The position numbers and the translations under genes were made by a program. 64,000 nt of DNA, taken from contig QMIT01000013.1 of the NCBI GenBank assembly GCA_024434115.1, positions 1 to 64,000 on the forward strand. Reading direction: 5' to 3'. Numbering within the stretch: the stretch's first letter is position 1; each line of letters begins with the position of its first letter. The stretch is from Chloroflexota bacterium (GTDB lineage: Bacteria; Chloroflexota; Anaerolineae; Aggregatilineales; J027). The notes under the pieces were generated by a model. The model ran no database searches. It was not told the DNA's origin and saw nothing but the letters and a program-made list of their open reading frames with translations. Below are positions 23,064-30,803 of the stretch, piece by piece.

Positions 23064-23593
23064 CACGTAATCGAATCCTCAAAGCTGGCCCGCATGACCA
23101 GTCGTCCGAGGCGGACTTCATCCCCATCCCGTAAAATGCGCGGTTCATTCGAAAGAATTTTTTGCCCATTCAAATAAGTGCCGTTGGCGCTGTCTTCATC
23201 AATAATAACCACCGTCTCATTTTGCCTGCGCAGCCGCGCATGACGCCGAGATACCCCTGCTTCGACTCCTCCATAAGCGCTGAAGTCTACATCCACTTTT
23301 TCAGTGCCGTGTGTGCGACCCAACACCAGTTCCGTCTCTAGGTGGAGCTTTAGGGGCTTGTCGTTGCCGCGTATATGGAAAATCACCACCGTTTCACGAT
23401 CAAAACGTGCGGTTCCCCAACGACGCTTAGGGACGACAGGGCCTTCATCTTTTTCTTCTAATTGACGAGTTTTAAGACCAGTTTCTGGTAATAACTCACC
23501 GCAGTTTGTGCATAAAACTGGGTTTTCGCCTGTATTTTCGGTTCCACATTTGGAACACACTTTGGTTATCATAGAAACATTGCTCACTTCCAT
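23063..23593 (-). CDS. Zinc-ribbon and FHA domain protein
   Basis: A cytoplasmic protein of about 176 residues. A short zinc ribbon near the N-terminus (CSKCGTEN...CTNCGEL) is followed by a linker and an FHA domain (residues about 85-170): [41 protein letters not shown] domains bind phosphothreonine, so a partner phosphorylated by the nearby PknB-type kinase is a reasonable guess. The start ATG at 23593 has GAGG nine bases ahead; an upstream TTG at 23608 is less likely. The gene is coupled to moaC, with which it has no known functional link. Confidence 0.85.
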   Translation of the reverse strand: MEVSNVSMITKVCSKCGTENTGENPVLCTNCGELLPETGLKTRQLEEKDEGPVVPKRRWGTARFDRETVVIFHIRGNDKPLKLHLETELVLGRTHGTEKVDVDFSAYGGVEAGVSRRHARLRRQNETVVIIDEDSANGTYLNGQKILSNEPRILRDGDEVRLGRLVMRASFEDSIT

Positions 23594-23908
23594 GACCGCT
23601 GCCCTCAAATCCCAACACTATATACAATTTTAGTTTACCTGAATAAGGATACTAAGGGAAATCGTACCCATTACCTTTCTAGCTATAACGATCTAACAAA
23701 ATATTTACAAAATTCAGTTATTTTTGATTTAGAATTTACTCTCAAGTGATATTATACACCTTCCCAACACAAGCGTGTATTTCAAATTTCCAACCCTGAG
23801 TCGAATATTGAAACGTCGCTTTTGCACAGGTATACTTCCAATCCCGAACACGATTTAGTACAGCATCTAACACAAGAGACGCTAAATTCAGCAGTAAGTG
23901 AGGATAAG

Positions 23909-24820
23909 GTGGGTTCACTGGTAAGAGGCTTGAGCCGGACCCGGCAGGCCGTTTTTGGGCGTTTAGCACAAGCATTGGGTAACACCAACATTACCGAAGA
24001 TACATGGGATGACATCGAGGCCATGTTTTTGCAGGCCGACATGGGTGTGCCGACCACAACCGAGTTGATTAAACGATTGCAGGCGCGTGTTCGGCGTGAT
24101 GGGCTGACCAAAACTTCCCAGATGAACGACGCGATTAAAGCCGAGTTACGTGGCCTCCTAAGTACCCCTGTTCCATTGAATGTCAGCGGACGCCAACTCT
24201 CGGTGATTATGATTGTCGGGGTCAACGGATCAGGCAAGACTACGACGATTGGCAAACTAGCCCGTCGTATGCAGTTGAATAACCGCAAGACCTTGATTGC
24301 TGCGGGTGATACGTTCCGGGCGGCTGCGATTGACCAAGTGCAAGTATGGGGTGAACGGGCAGGCGTCCCCGTGATTGCGGGCAAACCCGGTATGGACCCC
24401 GGCGCGATTGTGTATGACGCGGTTGAAGCAGCCAATGCACGCGGCACAGAAATCTTGATTGTGGATACCGCCGGACGCCTGCACTCCAACTTCAATCTGA
24501 TGCAAGAGTTGAAAAAAGTGTATGCCGTCATGGGCAAGGTCGTGCCGGATGCACCCCATGAAGTGCTGCTGGTTTTAGATGGCACTACCGGCCAAAACGC
24601 ACTTACACAGGCCAAAAAATTCCAAGAAATGGTCAACGTCACAGGGTTGATTGTGACCAAACTGGATGGCACGGCAAAGGGCGGCATGATTTTTGCGATT
24701 CATCAAGAACTCGGTCTACCGATTCATTATATCGGGGTGGGTGAGACCATTTATGATTTAGTCCCGTTTGACCCGGATCGTTTTGTCGCGGGGCTGTTTG
24801 ACGAACTTGAGGAGACATAA
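23909..24820 (+). CDS. ftsY: Signal recognition particle receptor FtsY
   Basis: An SRP-receptor GTPase that docks SRP-ribosome complexes at the membrane. All NG-domain motifs are present: GVNGSGKTTTIGKLA (G1), GDTFRAAA, DTAGRLHSN (G3), VTKLDGTAKGG (G4) and the closing GVGETIYDLVPFDPDRFVAGLF. The start chosen is GTG at 23909, with GAGG five bases upstream. It gives 303 residues and begins just ahead of LVRGLSRTRQAVFGRL, the usual N-domain start. The frame is open back to a TTG at 23822, which would add 29 residues without a good ribosome site. There is no acidic A domain. ftsY would normally lead towards prfB, but a TnpB element separates them. Confidence 0.94.
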   Translation: MGSLVRGLSRTRQAVFGRLAQALGNTNITEDTWDDIEAMFLQADMGVPTTTELIKRLQARVRRDGLTKTSQMNDAIKAELRGLLSTPVPLNVSGRQLSVIMIVGVNGSGKTTTIGKLARRMQLNNRKTLIAAGDTFRAAAIDQVQVWGERAGVPVIAGKPGMDPGAIVYDAVEAANARGTEILIVDTAGRLHSNFNLMQELKKVYAVMGKVVPDAPHEVLLVLDGTTGQNALTQAKKFQEMVNVTGLIVTKLDGTAKGGMIFAIHQELGLPIHYIGVGETIYDLVPFDPDRFVAGLFDELEET

Positions 24821-24836
24821 CCTAGACTTATTAAAA

Positions 24837-24873
24837 GTTGCCGCATATAGCAGAATGTAGATATAACGGCGAC
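24837..24873 (+). repeat. Candidate left-end hairpin of the TnpB element
   Basis: GTTGCCG (24837-24843) and CGGCGAC (24867-24873) pair with seven base pairs, one of them G-U, around a 23-base loop that contains a further TATA/TATA pairing. The position about 15 bases after the ftsY stop fits a subterminal left-end hairpin. It could instead act as an ftsY transcript end, but no T-run follows. Confidence 0.35.
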
Positions 24874-24978
24874 ATATACACGATCTGAATTTGCCAAATT
24901 GGGGTACCTGTGCGAATATTGCAATGATAGGATTATATGGGGTGGCTAGTCGCAAGGTACTAAAGAAAGCATTGAACG

Positions 24979-26175
24979 ATGATCAAGGCCCATAAAATCC
25001 GGCTGAATCCCACGCCAGAGCAAGAAGTCTACCTGATGAAAGCGGCAGGCACAGCCCGTTATGCCTACAATTGGGCAGTGGCGCAGTGGCGACAAGCCGA
25101 GGGCAAAAAGCCAACGGCGCGTGTGCTGAAAAAACGCTTCAATGCTGAAAAACCGGAGTGGGTCTACGAAGTGACCAAGTGTGCAGCGGAAGGCGCATTT
25201 ACCGATTTTGGCAGAGCCGTCACCAACTTCTACGAACAACGCGCTGGTGAACCGCAGTTCAAGAAGCGGAGTCGGGGCGTGTTCAAGTTCAAACTCAACA
25301 ATGATAAGTTCGATGTCTCCGGCTACTTCGTCAAAATCCCCATACTCGGTTTGGTGAACATGGCGGAGAAACTGCGTTTTGAAGGCAAGATCATGGGGGC
25401 TGTCGTCACCCGCGAGGCGGACTGGTGGTACATCAGCATCACAGTGGAGATGCCCGATCACAAGACCTTGCCGCCAGCGGGGGCATGTGGCGTTGATGTA
25501 GGCTTAGTGCGCTTGGCAACTCTCAGCGATGGCACCACTTTCGAGAATGTGCGTCCCCTACGGCATTTGCTGGATACACTGGCGACTTTGCAGCGTGTGT
25601 TTGCCCGCAAACAACCCGGCTCGAAGAATCGCGCCAAACTGAAAGTCAAGATCGCCCGGTTGCACCAGCGCATTCGCAACATTCGCAACGACATTTTGCA
25701 CAAGTTGACGACTTGGATTGCTGACCACTATGGGTTCGTCATCATCGAGGATTTGCACGTCAAAGGGCTGACACAAAACCACTGTCTGGCCTTGTCTTTG
25801 GCGGATGCTGCCCTCGGGCGACTGCTTGATTTGCTAGAAAGCAAAGTCATACGCACCAACGGTCAGCTTGTTAAAGTGGATCGGTTCTTTCCATCATCCA
25901 AGCGCTGTGCCCACTGTGGACACAAACGGGAAGACTTGATGTTGGCAGAGCGTGTCTTTGTCTGTCCGGAGTGCGGATTCACCGCAGACCGGGATCACAA
26001 TGCAGCAATGAACATTTTCCAAGAAGGTTGGCGCTTGACCTTTGACCAGTGCCCGTCCGGTAATGGCTATGACGGACGTAAAACGCCCCCTCAGACGGGG
26101 TACAACCTTGACAAGCGTGGCAAGTATGGTGACATCTTGCCTATGCCTAGCGGTTTTTGTTTTCCTGAAAGGTAG
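24979..26175 (+). CDS. tnpB: TnpB RNA-guided endonuclease (OrfB-type)
   Basis: The 398-residue protein has the TnpB layout: an N-terminal helix-turn-helix (TPEQEVYLMKAAGTARYAYNW), a middle wedge/REC region, and a split RuvC nuclease with all three catalytic acids. These are Asp173 in GVDVGLV, Glu257 in IIEDLHVKGL and the Asp of DRDHNAAMN (residues 337-339). A zinc ribbon, CAHCGH...CPECGF, lies at residues 310-333. Known TnpB proteins cut DNA guided by an omegaRNA made from the 3' end of their own element. Nothing looks broken, so the nuclease is predicted to be active. The stop codon lies 14 bases before the prfB start. The ATG at 24979 has AAGAAAG about 11 bases upstream. Confidence 0.93.
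   Translation: MIKAHKIRLNPTPEQEVYLMKAAGTARYAYNWAVAQWRQAEGKKPTARVLKKRFNAEKPEWVYEVTKCAAEGAFTDFGRAVTNFYEQRAGEPQFKKRSRGVFKFKLNNDKFDVSGYFVKIPILGLVNMAEKLRFEGKIMGAVVTREADWWYISITVEMPDHKTLPPAGACGVDVGLVRLATLSDGTTFENVRPLRHLLDTLATLQRVFARKQPGSKNRAKLKVKIARLHQRIRNIRNDILHKLTTWIADHYGFVIIEDLHVKGLTQNHCLALSLADAALGRLLDLLESKVIRTNGQLVKVDRFFPSSKRCAHCGHKREDLMLAERVFVCPECGFTADRDHNAAMNIFQEGWRLTFDQCPSGNGYDGRKTPPQTGYNLDKRGKYGDILPMPSGFCFPER
26119..26141 (+). ncRNA. Candidate omegaRNA stem at the tnpB 3' end
   Basis: GGCAAG (26119-26124) and CTTGCC (26136-26141) pair perfectly around an 11-base loop inside the last codons of tnpB. Just upstream CCCC and GGGG at about 26088-26100 can also pair. In this family the guide RNA overlaps the tnpB 3' end and runs through the right end of the element. 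The full RNA boundaries are not determined; only this stem is claimed. Confidence 0.35.
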
Positions 26176-26189
26176 CAGAAAGAAAGTTA

Positions 26190-27273
26190 ATGGAAGTAAT
26201 CAGCCGTCTCAACGAAATGCGTGAACGAATCGAAGCTCTCATGGAGCGTCTTTGACATCGCTAAAAAAGCCGATGAACTGGCTCACCTAGAAGAAAAATC
26301 CATTCAACCCGATTTTTGGAACGATGCGGCATCGGCCCAAGTCACCATGCAGCATATCTCCAAACTGCGGAATGAAGTCCAAAAGTGGCAGGTGACATTC
26401 CAGCACATCCAAGACACGCTCGAATTAGCGGAGATGGGTGACTACAGCTTGGAAGCTGAATTGGAGCATGAAGCTGACCAATTAGCCGAGCAGGTTGAAA
26501 AACTCTCGTTTCAGGCGATGCTCGGTGGCAGATATGACAATGAAGATGCCATACTTGCCATTCATGCCGGGGCCGGGGGAACCGATGCTCAGGATTGGGC
26601 ACAAATGCTCATGCGGATGTATATCCGGTGGGCTGAAGAACACAATCACAAAATTGAAATCGTTGACCAAATGGAAGGCGAAGAAGCCGGCCTGAAAAGT
26701 GCCATGCTTTCCATTCAGGGTGATTGGGTTTATGGCTATTTACAATCCGAACGTGGCGTACATCGGTTGGTGCGGATTAGCCCCTATAACGCCAATAGCA
26801 AGCGGCAGACCTCGTTTGCATTGGTTGAAGTCTGGCCCGACATTCACGGCGATGTTGAAATCGAGATCAACGATAAAGACCTGCAAATTGATACCTACCG
26901 TTCGAGTGGGGCGGGCGGGCAGCACGTCCAGAAAAATGATACAGCGGTACGCATCACCCATTTGCCGACTGGCATAGTCGTATCATGTCAAAATGAACGT
27001 AGCCAAGTGCAAAATATGAACCGGGCCATGCAGGTGCTGAAATCGCGTTTGTTAGCCTTAGAGCAGCAGAAGCAGGATGAAGAATTTGCCCAACTCAAGG
27101 GTGAGCATGTCAGTGCCGAGTGGGGGCATCAAATCCGTTCGTATGTCCTACATCCCTATCAGTTGGTGAAAGACCTGCGTACTGATTATGAAACAGGCCG
27201 TACCGCCGATGTGCTAGATGGGCGCTTGGATGAGTTTATGGAATCCTATTTGCGATACAAGGTCGGGTCATAA
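26190..27273 (+). CDS. prfB: Peptide chain release factor 2, with programmed +1 frameshift
   Basis: RF2 of about 360 residues made from two frames. Translation starts at ATG 26190, reads 21 codons to CTT (26250-26252) and meets in-frame TGA (26253-26255). It then shifts +1 so that GAC (26254-26256) continues as DIAKKADELAHLEEK. A Shine-Dalgarno-like GGAG at 26243-26246 stands three bases before the CTT, exactly as in the Escherichia coli prfB site. The rest is canonical: the peptidyl-hydrolysis motif GAGGQ (GGQ at 26914-26922) and the C-terminal domain. The stop-recognition tripeptide reads SPY (26779-26787) where most RF2 have SPF. RF2 releases peptides at UGA and UAA and controls its own level through the in-frame UGA. 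The gene begins directly after the TnpB element. Confidence 0.95.
26243..26256 (+). promoter_or_regulatory. Programmed +1 ribosomal frameshift site of prfB
   Basis: The order is GGAG, three bases, CTT, TGA, C. The slippery CUU codon, the UGA stop in poor context (UGAC) and the internal Shine-Dalgarno element at the required distance are all present. When RF2 is scarce the ribosome pauses at UGA and shifts; when RF2 is ample it terminates. Confidence 0.92.
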
Positions 27274-27327
27274 TATCATCCCTTGTCATATCGTTTGCAT
27301 TGCAGCTAGGACAAGGAGACGATTATT

Positions 27328-27618
27328 ATGTACGGTACAGTCGCTCGGATGCGTGTTAGACCGGGCATGGAAGACCGCTTTGACCAGATTACCAGAGACA
27401 TCGGGGTAGGCCGCGCACCGGGGCAAGTTGCGGTGATGGTCTATCAAATGGATCGTGACAGCAATGAGTTTATCCTGACCGTTGTTTTTGAGAGTCGTGA
27501 GGCTTATTTTGCCAACGCCGACAGCCCCGAACAACATGAGCGTTTTATGAAAATTATGCAGGTGCTGGACGGTGAACCCGAATGGAATGATGGCGAGATT
27601 GTGTATTCGGCTTTCTAG
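27328..27618 (+). CDS. Small antibiotic-biosynthesis-monooxygenase (ABM) fold protein
   Basis: The 96-residue protein has a dimeric alpha/beta-barrel pattern: MYGTVARMRVRPGMEDRFDQI opening strand and helix, VMVYQMDRDSNEFILTVVFESREAYFANADSPEQ in the middle, and a C-terminal helix and strand. ABM-fold proteins include small cofactor-free oxygenases and heme-degrading enzymes, but many have no known activity. No heme ligand or specific catalytic residue can be assigned here. GGAG lies about nine bases before the ATG. It stands alone 54 bases after prfB. Confidence 0.72.
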   Translation: MYGTVARMRVRPGMEDRFDQITRDIGVGRAPGQVAVMVYQMDRDSNEFILTVVFESREAYFANADSPEQHERFMKIMQVLDGEPEWNDGEIVYSAF

Positions 27619-27717
27619 TGCTCCTGTGGTCCCTGTTGCAGTGAATCTTCGAGTGGGGAAATTTGCTGTAACAGGGGTAAGTTAAGCAAGGGATGAGTCA
27701 TCTAGTTAACGCCCACA

Positions 27718-27746
27718 TAGATTAAAAACCGTATTAAAACTATAAT
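27718..27746 (+). promoter_or_regulatory. Promoter candidate for the rseP operon
   Basis: A perfect -10 box TATAAT (27741-27746) is preceded at 17 bases by TAGATT (27718-27723, three of six matches to TTGACA). It lies 85 bases before the rseP start in a 213-base intergenic gap. Confidence 0.5.
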
Positions 27747-27831
27747 GGTATCTAATTTCAGATAGCAGTCTGTCCGCTTGAATGGATGGGATAGGCTTGT
27801 GATTGGTTCTGGCGAGAGGTTCTGAGGTTCT

Positions 27832-29241
27832 ATGAATGACTTTGTGTTAGCCGCCCTGTCCTTTTTTATTGTGCTGATTCCGCTGGTGATTATTCACGAG
27901 CTAGGCCACTTCTTTGCGGCCAAAAGTGTTGGTGTGACCGTCCTTGAATTTGGCATTGGGATTCCGCCGCGTGCCCTTGTCCTGTTTCGGAAGGGGGATA
28001 CGATCTACACCCTCAACTGGATTCCATTGGGGGGATTTGTGCGCCCCTATGGTGAGGATTTTGTCCGCCCCAAGACGGAAGAGGAAATGAAAGAAGACCG
28101 CGCCGAAATTGAAGGCCGTCACATTGAAAACCCCAAAAGTGTTTTTGAGGCGGGGCCATGGGAGCGCATCTGGTTTCTGTTCGCTGGGCCACTCGCTAAT
28201 TTCATTGCGGCGTTAGCACTGTTTATCATCATTGCGGGTTTTTTCCAACCGTATGAAATCGGCGATATTACAATGATTGAAATCTTGCCGGGGTCGCCTG
28301 CTGAAACCGCTGGCCTTGAGGCTGGCGATGTGGTGACGCATGTAGATGGTCAGAAGGTAGAGCGCCTCGACGAATTTGAAGATGCCATTGAGGACAAAGA
28401 CAGCATAGAATTGACGGTTAATCGGGGTGGTGAAACACAGACCTTGACCGTAACGCCTGCACCATTCCAAACCAGTGAGGTTAAGGAAAAGGTGCAAATC
28501 GTCAATATTGAGGAAGACGCTCCTGCCCATGAAGCTGGCCTCGAAATAGATGATGTCGTTGTTGCAGTGGATGATCAGCCATTGACTGATGTAGATATGC
28601 TGGTGGACTACACCAAAGAACATGAAGATATTCCCATTGATCTGACCATTCAGCGTGCTGATCAAATCATCCATATTGAAGTGACACCGCGTGTGCTGGA
28701 CGGTGAAGACGTCGCTCGTATCGGGATTCAGATTGCCCCCGCTCCGTTGGATGAAACGATAGGTGCAGTCACAGCGACCCGTGACCTTCACACCGAAGTA
28801 CGTAAGGCAGACAATGTGGTTGAGGCTATCCAGACGGGTTCGGGTAATTTTGTCCGAGCGATTGGGGTCATATTTTACGCGCCAGTAATGCTCATTCGCG
28901 GCGATATTGAGGCCGAACAAGCTCGTCCAGCAGGCCCGGTGGCGATTTCACAAATGGGCGGAAAATTTATCAAAGAGAGTCAGGAAGAATCCAACCCTTA
29001 TCCAATTCTAGGCTTTGCGGCGATTATCAGCATCGCGCTGGCAGTGACCAATCTGCTGCCTATTCCTGCACTGGATGGTGGTCGTATTCTATTCGTTGTA
29101 ATTGAATTATTACGTGGCAAACCGATTTCACCCGAACGCGAAGGTGTCGTGCATATGATCGGGATGCTATTTTTATTGTCGTTAATGGTCGTCATCGTAT
29201 TTTTTGATATTGTGAAACCGATTGACCTAAGCTCGTTTTAG
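27832..29241 (+). CDS. rseP: RIP zinc metalloprotease (site-2 protease, RseP type)
   Basis: A 469-residue membrane protease. The zinc site HELGH is at residues 22-26 in the first helix, and the second signature NLLPIPALDGGRI is near residue 405. Two PDZ-like segments lie between (about 150-215, GSPAETAGLEAGDVVTHVDG, and about 230-300, APAHEAGLEIDDVVVAVDD), as in RseP. It cuts membrane-embedded substrates such as anti-sigma factors or signal-peptide remnants. No sigma/anti-sigma pair is visible nearby, so the substrate is unknown. The next gene follows after 15 bases and is probably cotranscribed. Confidence 0.95.
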   Translation: MNDFVLAALSFFIVLIPLVIIHELGHFFAAKSVGVTVLEFGIGIPPRALVLFRKGDTIYTLNWIPLGGFVRPYGEDFVRPKTEEEMKEDRAEIEGRHIENPKSVFEAGPWERIWFLFAGPLANFIAALALFIIIAGFFQPYEIGDITMIEILPGSPAETAGLEAGDVVTHVDGQKVERLDEFEDAIEDKDSIELTVNRGGETQTLTVTPAPFQTSEVKEKVQIVNIEEDAPAHEAGLEIDDVVVAVDDQPLTDVDMLVDYTKEHEDIPIDLTIQRADQIIHIEVTPRVLDGEDVARIGIQIAPAPLDETIGAVTATRDLHTEVRKADNVVEAIQTGSGNFVRAIGVIFYAPVMLIRGDIEAEQARPAGPVAISQMGGKFIKESQEESNPYPILGFAAIISIALAVTNLLPIPALDGGRILFVVIELLRGKPISPEREGVVHMIGMLFLLSLMVVIVFFDIVKPIDLSSF

Positions 29242-29256
29242 CCGGGAGGGAGACGC

Positions 29257-30411
29257 ATGGCGAAGAAGCCAACGAAAAACGGGTACGACTTTGATTTTGA
29301 TAACGACCTTGACGATGATAGCAATGGTGAGGAGCGGCACCCCCAGCCATTTCCAATTGCCGAGACAATTGCGGCCTTGCATCAAACGGATCATTCCGAA
29401 GCGGTACTGCCTGCCGGAGCGATTTATGGCTTGTCGGATTTAGTTGATGAATCGGTAGCGGCACTGAAGCAAGCATGGCCTAAAATTCCAGTCGAACAGC
29501 GTCGCCGCACGGTTCGATTGCTGGCCGAGATAAGCGAAACGAATTTTGACCTCGATTTTGAGGCACTGTCCTATCTCGCCTTTGAAGACCCTGACCCCGA
29601 AGTGCGGGCCGAGGCTGTCGGTATGACTTGGTATGTGGATTCCGAGCGTATGTATCACCGCTTGATGAAGCTGGTTAAGGATGAAGCCCCGGTGGTACGG
29701 GCTGCCGCAGTGGAAGGCTTGGGGCGATACATCCGCGATGGCGAGTTGGAAGAGTTTGATGCTCGCTTGGCAGAACAAGCCCAAAAGGTCGTGTTGGCCC
29801 GTTATGATGATTTGCGCGAGGATGATGAAGTGCGCCGCCGCGCATTGGAAGCCATTTCATTCTGTGGAAATCCGCGTGTGCCCGACATGATTTACGAGGC
29901 CTACTACAGCGACGATTTGCCCATGAAGGTAAGTGCGCTGTTTGCAATGGGTAGTTCGTGTGATGCACGATGGAAAGACATCGTGTTGAAAGAGTTGAAT
30001 AACCGCGAACCGGAAATTCGATTTGAGGCGGTACGGGCTGCCGGGCAGTTGGAACTCACTGCTGCGGTGCGCCGCCTAATCGAATTGGCCTATGAGGATG
30101 ATTACGAAATTCGGCTCATGTCCGTTTGGGCAATGGGCGAAATTGGCAGCAAAGAAGCACGTGAAGCCCTCGCTGGGATCATGGAACTGGCTGACCAGAA
30201 CGAAGATGATGAACTTGCCGAAGCCGCTGAGGAAGCACTTGGCATGGCCTCATTAGTCGGTGAGCATTTCTTCCCAATGTTCAATTTGGAAGATGACCTC
30301 GACGACGTGGACGACTTCGATTACGTCCTAGATGAAGACTACGATGACTTCGACGATTATGATGAAGACGACGATGAAGCGGATGGGAATAATTGGGCTT
30401 CCTTGAACTAA
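29257..30411 (+). CDS. HEAT-repeat protein with strongly acidic C-terminal tail
   Basis: A 384-residue cytoplasmic protein. Residues about 75-335 are HEAT/PBS-lyase-like helical repeats (for example DPDPEVRAEAVGMTWYVDSE, DEAPVVRAAAVEGLGRYI, NREPEIRFEAVRAAGQL, DDYEIRLMSVWAMGEIG). The last 45 or so residues are almost all Asp, Glu, Tyr and Phe. The N-terminus is also acidic. HEAT repeats act as protein-binding scaffolds; the ligand is unknown. GGAGGGAG precedes the ATG. It is the second gene of the rseP transcript and is closed by the terminator at 30442-30483. Confidence 0.88.
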   Translation: MAKKPTKNGYDFDFDNDLDDDSNGEERHPQPFPIAETIAALHQTDHSEAVLPAGAIYGLSDLVDESVAALKQAWPKIPVEQRRRTVRLLAEISETNFDLDFEALSYLAFEDPDPEVRAEAVGMTWYVDSERMYHRLMKLVKDEAPVVRAAAVEGLGRYIRDGELEEFDARLAEQAQKVVLARYDDLREDDEVRRRALEAISFCGNPRVPDMIYEAYYSDDLPMKVSALFAMGSSCDARWKDIVLKELNNREPEIRFEAVRAAGQLELTAAVRRLIELAYEDDYEIRLMSVWAMGEIGSKEAREALAGIMELADQNEDDELAEAAEEALGMASLVGEHFFPMFNLEDDLDDVDDFDYVLDEDYDDFDDYDEDDDEADGNNWASLN

Positions 30412-30441
30412 GCCCACTTTAATTCTCACAATCTGGTGATA

Positions 30442-30483
30442 AAATCGGCAGGTGGGTCAACTAAACTCATCTGCCGATTTTTT
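30442..30483 (+). terminator. Intrinsic terminator after the rseP-HEAT operon
   Basis: AAATCGGCAG (30442-30451) pairs perfectly with CTGCCGATTT (30471-30480). The loop can form a further five-pair stem, and the T-run TTTTTT (30478-30483) follows. Confidence 0.88.
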
Positions 30484-30503
30484 GCGAGGGCTGGACAAAA
30501 ACC

Positions 30504-30803
30504 ATGTCGGAATCAGGTGAACACAAACAACTTCATGCGATTGTACACGGTCGGGTACAGGGCGTCAGTTTCCGCTACTATACTGAACAACGGGCCAATG
30601 AGTTGGGGTTGGTAGGGTGGGTACGGAATCGTGGCGATGGCTCGGTGGAAGTGATTGCCGAGGGTAGCCCCGAACCACTGCGCCATTTTGAGGAATTTCT
30701 GAATCTTGGCCCAACCGCCGCCCGCGTTGAGTCTGTCGAAAAATCCTATTCTCCCGCCACTGGCGAATTTACCCGATTTAGAATCAAGTATTTTGGCGAA
30801 TGA
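30504..30803 (+). CDS. acyP: Acylphosphatase
   Basis: The 99-residue protein is a complete acylphosphatase that hydrolyses carboxyl-phosphate bonds. The phosphate-binding loop [12 protein letters not shown] carries catalytic Arg24. [13 protein letters not shown] carries Asn42. Length and fold pattern match the family. Its stop overlaps the start of the FecR-like gene (ATGA), so the two are cotranslated, although no functional link is known. Confidence 0.95.
   Translation: MSESGEHKQLHAIVHGRVQGVSFRYYTEQRANELGLVGWVRNRGDGSVEVIAEGSPEPLRHFEEFLNLGPTAARVESVEKSYSPATGEFTRFRIKYFGE

Larger units (their letters stand above)
24825..26189 (+). mobile_element. IS1341-type (IS200/IS605 superfamily) element with tnpB only
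   Basis: Between ftsY and prfB lies an intact tnpB without any tnpA. Its non-coding left flank (from about 24825) and a short right flank reach almost to the prfB start at 26190. Imperfect subterminal hairpins are seen at both ends (24837-24873 and 26119-26141), as expected for this family. There are no terminal inverted repeats and no target duplication, also as expected. Exact ends cannot be fixed from one copy; the boundaries given are estimates. Confidence 0.6.

Noticed and set aside
23782..24687. Open frame of about 300 codons on minus over ftsY
   Set aside because: It is a shadow of ftsY, whose GTPase motifs are intact on plus; the antisense product is Cys/Ser/Arg-rich without family features.
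24979..26175. tnpB as part of a CRISPR-Cas12 system
   Set aside because: There is no repeat array or cas1/cas2, and the length and zinc ribbon fit TnpB of an IS1341-type element.
26190..27273. prfB as a frameshifted pseudogene
   Set aside because: The shift lies exactly at the conserved CTT-TGA-C site with an internal Shine-Dalgarno element, so it is programmed recoding.
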